Origin: Eubacterium sp. UBA5416
GTDB taxonomy: Bacteria > Bacillota > Clostridia > Lachnospirales > Lachnospiraceae
Assembly: GCA_002409525.1 (NCBI GenBank)
Contig: DHNM01000055.1
Coordinates: 1 to 41,651, forward strand
Reading direction: 5' to 3'
DNA: 41,651 nucleotides
Under the pieces are notes generated by a model. It ran no database searches and was not told the DNA's origin. It worked only from the letters and a program-made list of their open reading frames with translations. A program made the position numbers and the translations under genes. Below are positions 1 to 7,464 of the stretch, in pieces. Every line of letters begins with the position of its first letter. Position 1 is the first letter of the stretch.

Positions 1-51
1 TCCTGGAATATGCAGCGGAACTTGCGTTTTTTCTTTGAGTATTCCAAAAAT

Positions 52-95
52 AAGCCCTATAACAATATATTTGTTGTTATAGGGCTTCCTTTTTT
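52..95 (+). terminator. Rho-independent terminator, possibly bidirectional
   Basis: A 14-bp perfect stem (arms 52-65 and 74-87, beginning AAGCCCTATAAC) with an 8-nt loop is followed by a T-run at 90-95. An A-run at 46-50 on the other side would serve as a T-run on the minus strand. It can therefore end the leftward monooxygenase-like gene (stop at 169) and also anything entering rightward from outside the window. Confidence 0.8.
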
Positions 96-168
96 CTTTA
101 ATGTAGTTCTGGTCCCATAAATCCACCTTTATACTTGTGCTTTTCCCAGATTAAATTTACTTGCTTTA

Positions 169-531
169 TTAACCTTCGTCGAGTTCGACATGTAATTCGG
201 GGATCTCTTCCCAAACTGTATGCTTCAGTGGTGATGATCCAGGAATGACCATGTCTTTAAAATGTTGCATGTACCCAGCTGCCTGTGTATCTTCTTGTGA
301 GCTAACCATTGATGATGCATAGGCATCATGATTTTTAGCTTCATCCATAAACATCCAAATTTCTTGTTCAGGATTTTCGGGATCTTCATGAAACCAAGTC
401 CGTGAAAGTGAATAATGAATCAGTGTTGGATTGTTCCGCTGGTATTGGACAGCTTTTGCTAGTGCATCAACCATTTTTTGATGGTTCACTTTCAACACGC
501 GATACTCCATTGTTTCAACTTTTTTATCCAT
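169..531 (-). CDS. Putative antibiotic-biosynthesis monooxygenase (ABM)-like protein
   Basis: This 120-residue protein has the size and layout of the small dimeric ferredoxin-like-fold ABM/quinol monooxygenase group. It has an early beta strand (about residues 8-14), a helix, a YSLSRTWF strand near 41-48, an EIWMFMDEAKNHDAYASS segment typical of the group, and a short helix containing YMQHFKDM. The true substrate is unknown; family members handle quinols, haem or small aldehydes, or have no known activity. The ATG at 531 is preceded by AAGGAGG at good spacing. It is divergent from a TetR-type regulator, so TetR-controlled expression is likely by inference. Codon use is more A+T-rich than in the genes to the right of position 1332. 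Confidence 0.7.
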   Translation of the reverse strand: MDKKVETMEYRVLKVNHQKMVDALAKAVQYQRNNPTLIHYSLSRTWFHEDPENPEQEIWMFMDEAKNHDAYASSMVSSQEDTQAAGYMQHFKDMVIPGSSPLKHTVWEEIPELHVELDEG

Positions 532-628
532 GCTCGTCCTCCTTAAGGATATATATAATAGTAATTAAAAATAGATGTGTCTTAAGGTGCTCTATATTAA
601 GATGTCAATTCTCTCTGAGCAGAACTTT

Positions 629-643
629 AGTTGACAAACAACT
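629..643. promoter_or_regulatory. Small palindrome in the TetR divergent region
   Basis: AGTTG and CAACT arms separated by 5 nt overlap a TTGACA-like hexamer at 631-636. A TATACT box lies at 658-663, but the gap to this TTGACA is 21 bp or more, so that pairing is not a standard promoter. The palindrome is a plausible regulator site, by inference only. Confidence 0.35.
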
Positions 644-685
644 ATTTTTCGATTAGAGTATACTACACCCAATAAGTGAGTACAA

Positions 686-709
686 CCAACAAAAACGCTT
701 TTTTGTTGG
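686..709. promoter_or_regulatory. Candidate TetR operator (24-bp inverted repeat)
   Basis: CCAACAAAAA and TTTTTGTTGG arms surround a short centre, directly upstream of the ribosome binding site of the TetR gene (start 732) and downstream of a TATACT box at 658-663. TetR-family proteins usually bind such palindromes between divergent genes. The symmetry is visible; the binding is inferred. A weak hairpin role is the alternative. Confidence 0.5.
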
Positions 710-731
710 GAAAACGAAGGGAGTCCTTACT

Positions 732-1325
732 GTGCCTGAAACAAAAAATTTTCGTGTTCAGCAAACACTACAAAAAATTAAGCAAATATTCAACGAACTT
801 CTAGTCGAAGAAGGCTTTACTAACATCACCGTTAAACAAATTTTGCAAGGTGCCCATATCAATCGCAGCACATTTTATACTTATTTTGACAACAAAGAAG
901 ATCTCTTAAATGAGATCGAAGCTGATCTTTTTCAAGGGTTAAAAAAAATCTCCAAAAAACTGTTGGAGCAAGACGTTAAATTTTATTCTGATGAAGAAGC
1001 CCTTCAAACCTACTATCATCAGCTAGTGCACTACATTTATGAAAACCGAGATAAGTTTGCTCTATTAGCTGGCGCCAAAGGTGATCCGGCTTTTATTTCG
1101 AAATTATTTAAACTAGATCAAGATATTTGGAATCAAAGTCAAACTCTTGAAGAGCTAACTGTGCCCCAACACTATGCCTTGACAGGATTATTAACATTGG
1201 GAACCAGTTTGATTAACGAATGGGCACAAAATGATTTTCAGGAAACGCCCGAAGAATTTGAAAATATTCTTAAGTCTATGATTGAGCCCATCTTTTTAGG
1301 AAGTCTTTTTAAAAAAGAAAAATAG
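732..1325 (+). CDS. TetR/AcrR family transcriptional regulator
   Basis: The 197-residue protein has an N-terminal TetR helix-turn-helix at about residues 10-57, with the family pattern around ITVKQILQGAHINRSTFYTYF and NKEDLL. It is followed by an all-helical ligand-binding/dimerisation region of the DhaS-like C-terminal type. The start is GTG at 732, with AGGGAG about 9 nt upstream; no ATG fits better. It is divergent from the ABM-like gene and probably represses it and itself through the palindromes in between. Its stop lies only 6 bp from the stop of the convergent AraC gene, with no terminator in the gap, at the point where base composition changes. Confidence 0.85.
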   Translation: MPETKNFRVQQTLQKIKQIFNELLVEEGFTNITVKQILQGAHINRSTFYTYFDNKEDLLNEIEADLFQGLKKISKKLLEQDVKFYSDEEALQTYYHQLVHYIYENRDKFALLAGAKGDPAFISKLFKLDQDIWNQSQTLEELTVPQHYALTGLLTLGTSLINEWAQNDFQETPEEFENILKSMIEPIFLGSLFKKEK

Positions 1326-1331
1326 TCACAT

Positions 1332-2258
1332 TTATGAGTTCCAGCCACTTCCCTGCGAGAGCCCTTTTACGGATGAGGCATAGTGAAACGGAGACATCCC
1401 GGTCACGGTTTTAAAGCGTTTCGAGTAATGCTGCAGGGAATTGTAACCAAGATAATGTGCAATCTCAGTCAGATTCATACTTCCGTCACGGATGATATCT
1501 TTTGAGTGATCGATTTTCATCTGATGAAAATATTCTATGACGCCGCATCCTGTCTGGTTGTGAAACAGGGACTGCAGCGTGGAGGGACTGATGTAAAAAG
1601 CATTGCAGAGGTCTTTGACCTTCAGGGGCTCACAGATATGGAGTTCCATGTATGTTATAATCTGTGAAAAATTATATACTTTTCTGGAGTTCTCTTCACA
1701 GATCGATTTTTTAACAACTTCTTCTGTGTAGCTTCCATCCCTGGAAGACTGCGGGTGATTGCGCTGCACTATAATTAAAAATTCCTCCAGATATAGCAGT
1801 ATCATCTGCTGAGAACCAAACGGAGAAGTTTTCGAAAGCTGAACTTGTTCAATTGCAGGAATATGCAGAGGCGTCGTAAATGCTATACGCGCCTCTGCTA
1901 TTATTTTGGCAATCAGAGTTTTTTCATGAGAAGTCAGAGAGGTGACCCTCTCATCAAAGTTTTTTATCATATCCGAATGACAGATAAAAGAGACTGCGAC
2001 CAGGTTTGGGGCATTATGGCCTACAGATTTAATCGCATGAAATTCATTGGGTTTATGAAAGATGATGTTTCCTGAATTCAGCCGATACTTTCTGTCATCG
2101 GCCTGCACAATTACAGTCCCCTGATCAACATATAAAAATTCCCAGAAATCGTGAGACTCTCCCTTAAATTCAAATTCCTTCATATATTCAAAATAATGGA
2201 TCGTTATGATCTTCTCAATAATAATTTCTTTTTTTAGTTCAGTCGGAACATATGACAT
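1332..2258 (-). CDS. AraC family transcriptional regulator with cupin sensor domain
   Basis: This 308-residue protein has an N-terminal AraC-type cupin (about residues 20-95, with GESHDFWEFLYV and FHKPNEFHAI motifs) and two C-terminal helix-turn-helix units (about 200-300, ending LGYNSLQHYSKRFK and TGMSPFHY). I chose the ATG at 2258 because AAAGGTGG precedes it and the cupin starts just after; the open frame continues to 2564, but that extension has no domain character. It diverges from the Gfo/Idh-ABC transporter operon and most likely activates that operon in response to its sugar. The operon's weak -35 region fits activator dependence. Confidence 0.88.
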   Translation of the reverse strand: MSYVPTELKKEIIIEKIITIHYFEYMKEFEFKGESHDFWEFLYVDQGTVIVQADDRKYRLNSGNIIFHKPNEFHAIKSVGHNAPNLVAVSFICHSDMIKNFDERVTSLTSHEKTLIAKIIAEARIAFTTPLHIPAIEQVQLSKTSPFGSQQMILLYLEEFLIIVQRNHPQSSRDGSYTEEVVKKSICEENSRKVYNFSQIITYMELHICEPLKVKDLCNAFYISPSTLQSLFHNQTGCGVIEYFHQMKIDHSKDIIRDGSMNLTEIAHYLGYNSLQHYSKRFKTVTGMSPFHYASSVKGLSQGSGWNS

Positions 2259-2409
2259 GAACAGACACCACCTTTGAGCGAACACACTATAATTTATATG
2301 TAAGCATTCTATCACGAAGGAATATGAAACACAAGAAAATACTGGATAAAACGACAAAAAATGCAGAGGATTAAAGTAGCGGTCTGTACGAAAAAGTGCG
2401 ATGATATGA

Positions 2410-2425
2410 ATACGTATATTATACT
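2410..2425 (+). promoter_or_regulatory. Probable -10 region of the sugar operon with overlapping palindrome
   Basis: TATACT at 2420-2425 lies 34 nt upstream of the dehydrogenase start, and an ATACGTAT palindrome sits at 2410-2417 in the spacer. The -35 position (about 2397-2402, TGCGAT) is poor, as expected of a promoter that needs an activator such as the divergent AraC protein. Activator binding itself is inferred. Confidence 0.4.
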
Positions 2426-2458
2426 TGCAGAATTTGGCATAAAGGGAGGAATTAAAAA

Positions 2459-3745
2459 ATGAGCAAACAGGTAACAGTAGCAATTGCAGGACTTGGCAGC
2501 AGAGGAAAAGATACCTATGCACCGACTGCAAAGATGTTCCCGGATAAGATGAAAATTGTAGCAATCGCGGATATTATTCCGGAAAAGGTTGCAGATGTCG
2601 CAAAAGAATACAATATCCCGGAATCCGCATGCTATACCAGTGCAGAAGAGATGCTGAAAGAGGACAAACTGGCAGACGTCATGTTTATCTGTACTCAGGA
2701 TCGCCAGCATGTAAAACAGGGTATCCCGGCACTTCGAAAGGGGTATGACCTTCTGATGGAAAAACCAATCTCTCCGGATCTCGATGACTGCAGAGAATGC
2801 GTCAAAGTGGCCAATGAACTGGGTAGAAAGATCGTTGTCTGTCATGTACTGAGATATACGCCATACTATACAAAACTAAAAGAAGTGATTGATAGCGGTG
2901 CAATCGGAGAAATCGTCGACATTATGGCACTTGAGAACGTTCTGTACTGGCATCAGGCACACAGTTTTGTCCGCGGAAACTGGAGAAATTCCAATACCAC
3001 AAGTCCGATGATTCTTCAGAAATGCTGCCACGATTTCGATCTGCTCCTGTGGCTTTCCGGAAAGACCTGTGATTCCGTTTCATCCTTTGGAAGTACATAT
3101 TATTTTAAGAAAGAGAATGCACCGGAAGGAGCAACTCCTTACTGCATGGGCGGATGCAGGGCCAAGAAAGACTGTCCGTATGACGCAGAAAAGATTTATA
3201 TTACAAATGACAGGACCGGTGTCGCGAAAGGAAAGACCGGATGGCCGGCAGACGTCGTTGCACAGCATCCCACGGTTGAAAACGTGACGGAAGCGATCAA
3301 AACCGGACCTTACGGGAGATGCGTCTATATGTGTGATAACAATGTCGTCGATCATCAGGTTGTGAACATGAATATGACAGACGGCACGACGATGACACTG
3401 ACCATGTGTGCATTTGACACCACAGGGTCCAGATACCAGAAATTCATGGGAACAAAAGGCGAAATCATTGCTGATCTTTCTAAGAACACGATAAATGTCA
3501 CGACGTTTGGCGGAAAGACAGAAGTAATCGATGTGTCAAAACTGGCAGCTGATTTTTCCGGACATGCAGGCGGAGACAGCCGTATGGTAGAAGAATTCCT
3601 CGATATGGTCGCCGAGGGAAAAGAACCGCAGGGCAACATCACATCTATCGACCGTTCGATGGAAAGCCACTACTGTGCACTTGCAGCAGAGAAATCACGA
3701 CTGAACGACGGAGAAGTTGTGAAACTCGATACGCTGAGAAAATAA
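2459..3745 (+). CDS. Gfo/Idh/MocA family oxidoreductase
   Basis: This 428-residue NAD(P)-dependent dehydrogenase probably acts on a sugar or inositol-like substrate in the cytoplasm. The Rossmann fold is at the N-terminus (GLGSRGKD near residues 11-18, acidic ADI near 40). The EKPI motif near residue 100 and KCCHDFDLL near 185 carry the Lys and the His/Asp residues expected of the family active site. A Cys-rich insertion (C-x3-C-x5-C near 227-237), seen in one subgroup of the family, could bind metal. GGGAGGA precedes the ATG. The gene is the first of an operon with a sugar ABC importer, so it probably oxidises the imported compound. The substrate cannot be named. Confidence 0.88.
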   Translation: MSKQVTVAIAGLGSRGKDTYAPTAKMFPDKMKIVAIADIIPEKVADVAKEYNIPESACYTSAEEMLKEDKLADVMFICTQDRQHVKQGIPALRKGYDLLMEKPISPDLDDCRECVKVANELGRKIVVCHVLRYTPYYTKLKEVIDSGAIGEIVDIMALENVLYWHQAHSFVRGNWRNSNTTSPMILQKCCHDFDLLLWLSGKTCDSVSSFGSTYYFKKENAPEGATPYCMGGCRAKKDCPYDAEKIYITNDRTGVAKGKTGWPADVVAQHPTVENVTEAIKTGPYGRCVYMCDNNVVDHQVVNMNMTDGTTMTLTMCAFDTTGSRYQKFMGTKGEIIADLSKNTINVTTFGGKTEVIDVSKLAADFSGHAGGDSRMVEEFLDMVAEGKEPQGNITSIDRSMESHYCALAAEKSRLNDGEVVKLDTLRK

Positions 3746-3766
3746 AATCATAAAGGAGACACAGCT

Positions 3767-5071
3767 ATGAGAAAATCTAACTATATGATACCTCTGGGAC
3801 TTGGAGCACTTATGAGTGCAGTGATACTCACCGGATGCGGCGGAAACAAAGATAGCGATGGCGGAGGAAAGTCGTCCGGAAAAAAGGAGAAAATCACGGT
3901 TGGGATATGGAGCGAAGAACAGCGCCCCACAACTCAGGCATTGATTGATGCCTACGAGAAGGAAAATGAAAACATAGATATTTCAATTCAGCTGACTCCC
4001 TATAAGGGTGGGGAATACTGGACGAAACTGGAGGCTTCTGCGACAGGCGGGACAGCTCCGGATGTGTTCTGGATGAATACACTGCATGCAGAAAATTACA
4101 AAGAAGGCGGAATCCTGGCTGATCTGAGTGATTATATCGATAAATCTGATCTGGATCTGGAAAAAGACTTTCCGGAGGCATTGGTAGAAAGTTATACCTT
4201 CGACGACGCAGTCTATGCGATACCGAAAGATTTTGATACCAATGGTTTATTTTATAATAAAGATTTTTTCGACAAGGCGAATCTGGAGTATCCTACCGAT
4301 GACTGGACCTGGGATGATTTTGTAAATACGGCAGTAAAATTAAAGGAAGCGGGTCTGGATGAGGGAACTTATGCACTGGCTGCACCGCTCGATTTCCAGA
4401 CAGATTATTACCCTACGGTTTATGCCAAGGGCGGATGGATTCTAAATAATGACAAGACTAAGACCGGATATGAGGATCCGAAGACGCAGGAAGGCATTCA
4501 GATGTGGATCGACTTAATTGATGATAAATTATCACCGAGCCTGGCTACGATGACAGATACTTCAGCAGACGCAATGTTTGAGGCGGGAAAGATCGGAATG
4601 CTGATGGGCGGATCCTATATGCTGGTAGAATATCAGGCAAATGATGCGATCAATAATAAAATTGATGTTGTTGAATTCCCGGAAGTAGATGGTGTAGAGC
4701 CGAATGTTATCAATGGACTGGGATACTGTGTATTTGAAGGAAGCAAACACAAAGATGCCGCAGCGGACTTTGCTGTATGGCTTGGCGGTGCAGAAGCTAT
4801 GAAGATTCAGGGAGAAGAGGGAGCGGTTATTTCTGCAAGAAATGATGCACAGGGATATTTTGCCGAGGCGAATAAAGACCTGAATCTTGCAGCATTTACC
4901 AATCATTCTGATGAGGCGAATCCACTTCCGGTATGCAAGTCATCCGCCGAGCTTTATGATCTGGAAGCCAATGAATTAAAATGGGCTTACAGCGGAGAAA
5001 AGACGCTGCCGGATGCCGGTAAAGAGCTGAAAGAAAAAGCAGATGCGGTACTCGATAAAATGAACAAGTAG
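3767..5071 (+). CDS. ABC transporter sugar-binding lipoprotein (family 1)
   Basis: This 434-residue extracellular solute-binding protein has a lipoprotein signal peptide ending in the LTGC lipobox (Cys about residue 24), then a Gly/Ser-rich linker. The mature part is a two-lobed family 1 binding protein: TVGIWSEEQRP, a GGTAPDVFWMN ligand-lobe motif, and FEAGKIGMLMGGSY near 270-285. It should be anchored outside the membrane and deliver a sugar or oligosaccharide to the two permeases encoded next. It lies 21 bp after the dehydrogenase, in one operon. The ligand is not identifiable from sequence. Confidence 0.92.
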   Translation: MRKSNYMIPLGLGALMSAVILTGCGGNKDSDGGGKSSGKKEKITVGIWSEEQRPTTQALIDAYEKENENIDISIQLTPYKGGEYWTKLEASATGGTAPDVFWMNTLHAENYKEGGILADLSDYIDKSDLDLEKDFPEALVESYTFDDAVYAIPKDFDTNGLFYNKDFFDKANLEYPTDDWTWDDFVNTAVKLKEAGLDEGTYALAAPLDFQTDYYPTVYAKGGWILNNDKTKTGYEDPKTQEGIQMWIDLIDDKLSPSLATMTDTSADAMFEAGKIGMLMGGSYMLVEYQANDAINNKIDVVEFPEVDGVEPNVINGLGYCVFEGSKHKDAAADFAVWLGGAEAMKIQGEEGAVISARNDAQGYFAEANKDLNLAAFTNHSDEANPLPVCKSSAELYDLEANELKWAYSGEKTLPDAGKELKEKADAVLDKMNK

Positions 5072-5080
5072 GAGCAGTCT

Positions 5081-6007
5081 ATGAGTGAAAAGGAACATAT
5101 ACAGACGAAGCAGAAGAAGCATATCTCGAAAAGTAAGAGGAATGAATGGATCGTTGCTTATATATTTATTGCTCCGCTGGTAATCGGGTTAATTGTATTC
5201 TATATTTATCCGTTCTTTCAGAATTTCTGGTTCAGTTTTAATGAGGTGAATCGATTTAACGTCAGCACGTTCACTGGCCTACAGAACTACAAAAATCTGT
5301 TAAAAGATAAAGAACTGTACCAAACTCTGGGAAACACATTAAAATACGTTGTCATAACGGTTCCAATTGGAATCTGCCTGTCCCTGTTTCTGGCGGCACT
5401 TTTAAATTCAAAGATTAAGGGTACTTCCATATACAGGACGATCTTCTTTCTGCCATCGGTTACAATGTCAGTCGCGATCGCACTGGTGTGGAAATGGATG
5501 TATAACGGGGATTTCGGAATTCTGAATATGTTTTTAGGCGTATTCGGGATGAAAGGACAGAATTGGCTCTCCAATCCGAAACTGGCCCTGTACATGGTCA
5601 TGATCGTGGGAATCTGGATGTCGGTCGGCTATAATATGATTATCTTTCTGGCCGGAATGCAGGGAATCTCTCAGACCTATTATGAAGCCGCGTCTCTTGA
5701 CGGAGCGGGTCCGGTCAAACAGTTTTTCAAGATTACGATACCGCTGGTGACACCGACGATATTCTTTGTCATGATTACATCAATTATAGGCGGTTTCCAG
5801 GTCTTCGACACGATTTACATGATGATCGGAAAGACCAGTCTGGCATATGAGAAGACACAGACGCTGGTTATGATGTTCTACCGGTACGCGTTCGATTACG
5901 GTGAAAAAGGATATGCAGCCGCTATTTCCATTTTTAGCTTTGCAATTATACTGCTGATTACAATCTTTCAGTTTGCCATGCAGAAAAAATGGATCAACTA
6001 CGATTGA
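5081..6007 (+). CDS. Sugar ABC transporter permease, MalF type
   Basis: This 308-residue integral membrane protein has a Lys-rich cytoplasmic N-terminus and about six membrane segments. The EAA loop (YYEAASLDGAGPVKQFFKITIP, split here as YYEAASLDGAG then KQFFKITIP) near 206-228 contacts the ATPase. It is the first of two permeases of a carbohydrate uptake-1 type importer and starts 9 bp after the binding-protein stop, with GGAG before the ATG. No ATPase gene lies nearby; in Firmicutes such importers commonly share one MsmK-type ATPase encoded elsewhere. Confidence 0.92.
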   Translation: MSEKEHIQTKQKKHISKSKRNEWIVAYIFIAPLVIGLIVFYIYPFFQNFWFSFNEVNRFNVSTFTGLQNYKNLLKDKELYQTLGNTLKYVVITVPIGICLSLFLAALLNSKIKGTSIYRTIFFLPSVTMSVAIALVWKWMYNGDFGILNMFLGVFGMKGQNWLSNPKLALYMVMIVGIWMSVGYNMIIFLAGMQGISQTYYEAASLDGAGPVKQFFKITIPLVTPTIFFVMITSIIGGFQVFDTIYMMIGKTSLAYEKTQTLVMMFYRYAFDYGEKGYAAAISIFSFAIILLITIFQFAMQKKWINYD

Positions 6008-6024
6008 GAAAGGAGTGAAAAGCA

Positions 6025-6852
6025 TTGCGGAGTAATAGAAAAATTCAACATCTGATCATACATATTTTGCTGCTGATCGGTGTTGCAGCTACGATTGTAC
6101 CCTTTATCTGGATGGTCTTTACTTCATTTAAGACGACGGGAGAGGCGATGGCAATACCTCCAACCATTTTCCCGAAGAAATTCAGAATGAATGCATACAA
6201 GAAAATTATCCATTCACTGCCCTTTGCGAAAGTGTATTTAAATACATTTATCTCGACAATCGTGACGGTTGCAGGTCAGGTCGTTATCTGTACAATGGCA
6301 GCATATGCCTTTGCCAGACTGGAGTTCCCGGGAAAGAACGTGATCTTCATGGTGATACTTTCTATCCTGATGGTACCCGGACAGATTTTCCTGGTTCCAC
6401 AGTATATGGTCATCATGAAACTGGGGCTGCTGGATACGCTGCCGGCATTATTTCTGCCGAACCTGTTCAGCGCGTTCGGAACCTTCATGATGCGCCAGTT
6501 CTTTATGACGATCCCAAAGGAACTGGAAGAGGCCGCAATACTGGACGGATGCAACCGTTTCCAGATTTTTGGAAGAATCATGGTACCGTTAGTCAAATCC
6601 GGACTTTCTGCCCTGATCATCTTCACAGCGAAATTTGCGTGGAATGATTTCATGTGGCCATTGATTGTCAATACATCGCCGGAGAAAATGACACTCGGTC
6701 CTTCCCTTTCGACGCTGCAGGGACAGTATACAACAGATTATCCGGCCCAGATGGCAGGAGCCGTAATGGCTGTGATACCGATGATTGTTTTGTTCTTTGT
6801 TTTTCAGAAACAATTTGTCGAAGGCGTGGCACAGTCAGGAATTAAAGGATAA
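6025..6852 (+). CDS. Sugar ABC transporter permease, MalG type
   Basis: The 275-residue partner permease has six predicted membrane helices and the EAA motif LEEAAILDGCNRFQIFGRI near residues 170-190, which is diagnostic of MalG-type subunits. Translation starts at TTG 6025 with AGGAG about 9 nt upstream. It is the last gene of the AraC-regulated operon and is followed 21 bp later by a strong terminator hairpin. It works with the MalF-type permease and the lipoprotein. Confidence 0.92.
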   Translation: MRSNRKIQHLIIHILLLIGVAATIVPFIWMVFTSFKTTGEAMAIPPTIFPKKFRMNAYKKIIHSLPFAKVYLNTFISTIVTVAGQVVICTMAAYAFARLEFPGKNVIFMVILSILMVPGQIFLVPQYMVIMKLGLLDTLPALFLPNLFSAFGTFMMRQFFMTIPKELEEAAILDGCNRFQIFGRIMVPLVKSGLSALIIFTAKFAWNDFMWPLIVNTSPEKMTLGPSLSTLQGQYTTDYPAQMAGAVMAVIPMIVLFFVFQKQFVEGVAQSGIKG

Positions 6853-6873
6853 AATTCATACATGTGGATAGCG

Positions 6874-6923
6874 AAAATAGCCGTCAGTCACCATTTTACA
6901 CATCAGGGACGGCTATTTTTTTT
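6874..6923 (+). terminator. Rho-independent terminator of the sugar operon
   Basis: A 12-bp perfect stem (6874-6885 with 6908-6919, arm AAAATAGCCGTC) is followed by a T-run to 6923. It lies directly after the last permease gene and closes the operon. Confidence 0.88.
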
Positions 6924-6992
6924 ATTATACATAATTCAGGACGAATCATCAGAGAATAACAGTATAAGTTTCGGCAGGAGGCAAGAAAAGGA

Positions 6993-7021
6993 TTGAAAAA
7001 TCATCTGATTTTTGTTATACT
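6993..7021 (+). promoter_or_regulatory. Sigma-A type promoter for the small ORF
   Basis: TTGAAA at 6993-6998 and TATACT at 7016-7021 are separated by exactly 17 bp. The start codon of the 57-residue ORF is 90 nt downstream, leaving an untranslated leader of about 80 nt. Confidence 0.7.
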
Positions 7022-7110
7022 TTCTTATATAAAAATAACACAGAAAATTGATTATTGACAAAAGATGAACTGAGTCTGAATATACGCAGATCGTCAGGAG
7101 GTGAATCTGG

Positions 7111-7284
7111 ATGGGAACAGGAATGGAAAGGATAAATGATAACGGAAAAAAGAAGGAAGGGAGTAATTACAGTCTCTTGCTTCTTCAATTACTGGAAGAT
7201 AGTACGGTTAGTTTGAGTGATATCAAGGAAATGGCTTCTGATAAAGAATCCAGAGAAAAACTGTATCTGAGTTACGATGCTTAA
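7111..7284 (+). CDS. Small uncharacterised protein (57 aa)
   Basis: I do not recognise this protein. The ATG at 7111 has CAGGAGGTG upstream at ideal spacing, and a good promoter lies at 6993-7021, so expression is likely. The product starts MGTGMERINDNGKKKEG, is hydrophilic and charged, and has a leucine-rich helix-like stretch SLLLLQLLED (about residues 21-30) followed by SDIKEMASDKESREKLYLSY. It has no signal peptide, no membrane helix and no cysteine. The leucine-rich segment suggests a short helical protein that could pair with a partner. A hairpin follows at 7312-7353. Confidence 0.6.
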   Translation: MGTGMERINDNGKKKEGSNYSLLLLQLLEDSTVSLSDIKEMASDKESREKLYLSYDA

Positions 7285-7311
7285 GGAATGTTTAAGTCAA
7301 TAATAAAAATT

Positions 7312-7353
7312 CAGGCGCCATATGACCGGGTCAACCCGGATGTGTGGCGCCTG
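7312..7353 (+). terminator. Two-part hairpin after the small ORF, possible terminator
   Basis: The outer stem CAGGCGCCA (7312-7320) pairs with 7345-7353, and an inner stem CCGGGT (7326-7331) pairs with 7334-7339. There is no clean T-run behind it, only an A/T-rich stretch, so it may be a weak terminator or a structured RNA end separating the small ORF from the hydantoinase promoter. Confidence 0.5.
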
Positions 7354-7366
7354 TACTTATTATATC

Positions 7367-7395
7367 TTGCGTAAGCCACAGGATGTGTGTATACT
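7367..7395 (+). promoter_or_regulatory. hydA: Promoter of the hydantoinase gene
   Basis: TTGCGT at 7367-7372 and TATACT at 7390-7395 are 17 bp apart. The expected transcription start falls inside an inverted repeat at 7394-7414. The coding start at 7465 is about 65 nt further. Confidence 0.65.
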
Positions 7396-7414
7396 TGATA
7401 ATATAGGTATCAAG
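7394..7414. promoter_or_regulatory. Candidate operator overlapping the hydantoinase transcription start
   Basis: Perfect inverted repeat CTTGATA / TATCAAG with a 7-nt centre, starting at the end of the -10 box. This position is typical for a repressor operator; a 5' transcript hairpin is the alternative. No local regulator gene is adjacent, so the binding protein is unknown. Confidence 0.5.
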
Positions 7415-7464
7415 ATGTTAGACATGTGTAAGAGCACATTTGGTTTAAAAGCAAGGAGGTTTGA

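Noticed and set aside
98..118. Tiny minus-strand frame MGPELH with a ribosome-site-like AAAGGTGG before it
   Set aside because: Only six codons, located just before the terminator; it may be a chance match or a deletion remnant, with no way to tell here.
2259..2564. N-terminal extension of the AraC gene up to 2564 (410-residue version)
   Set aside because: It overlaps the start of the divergent dehydrogenase, shows no domain character, and a good ribosome site stands before the ATG at 2258.
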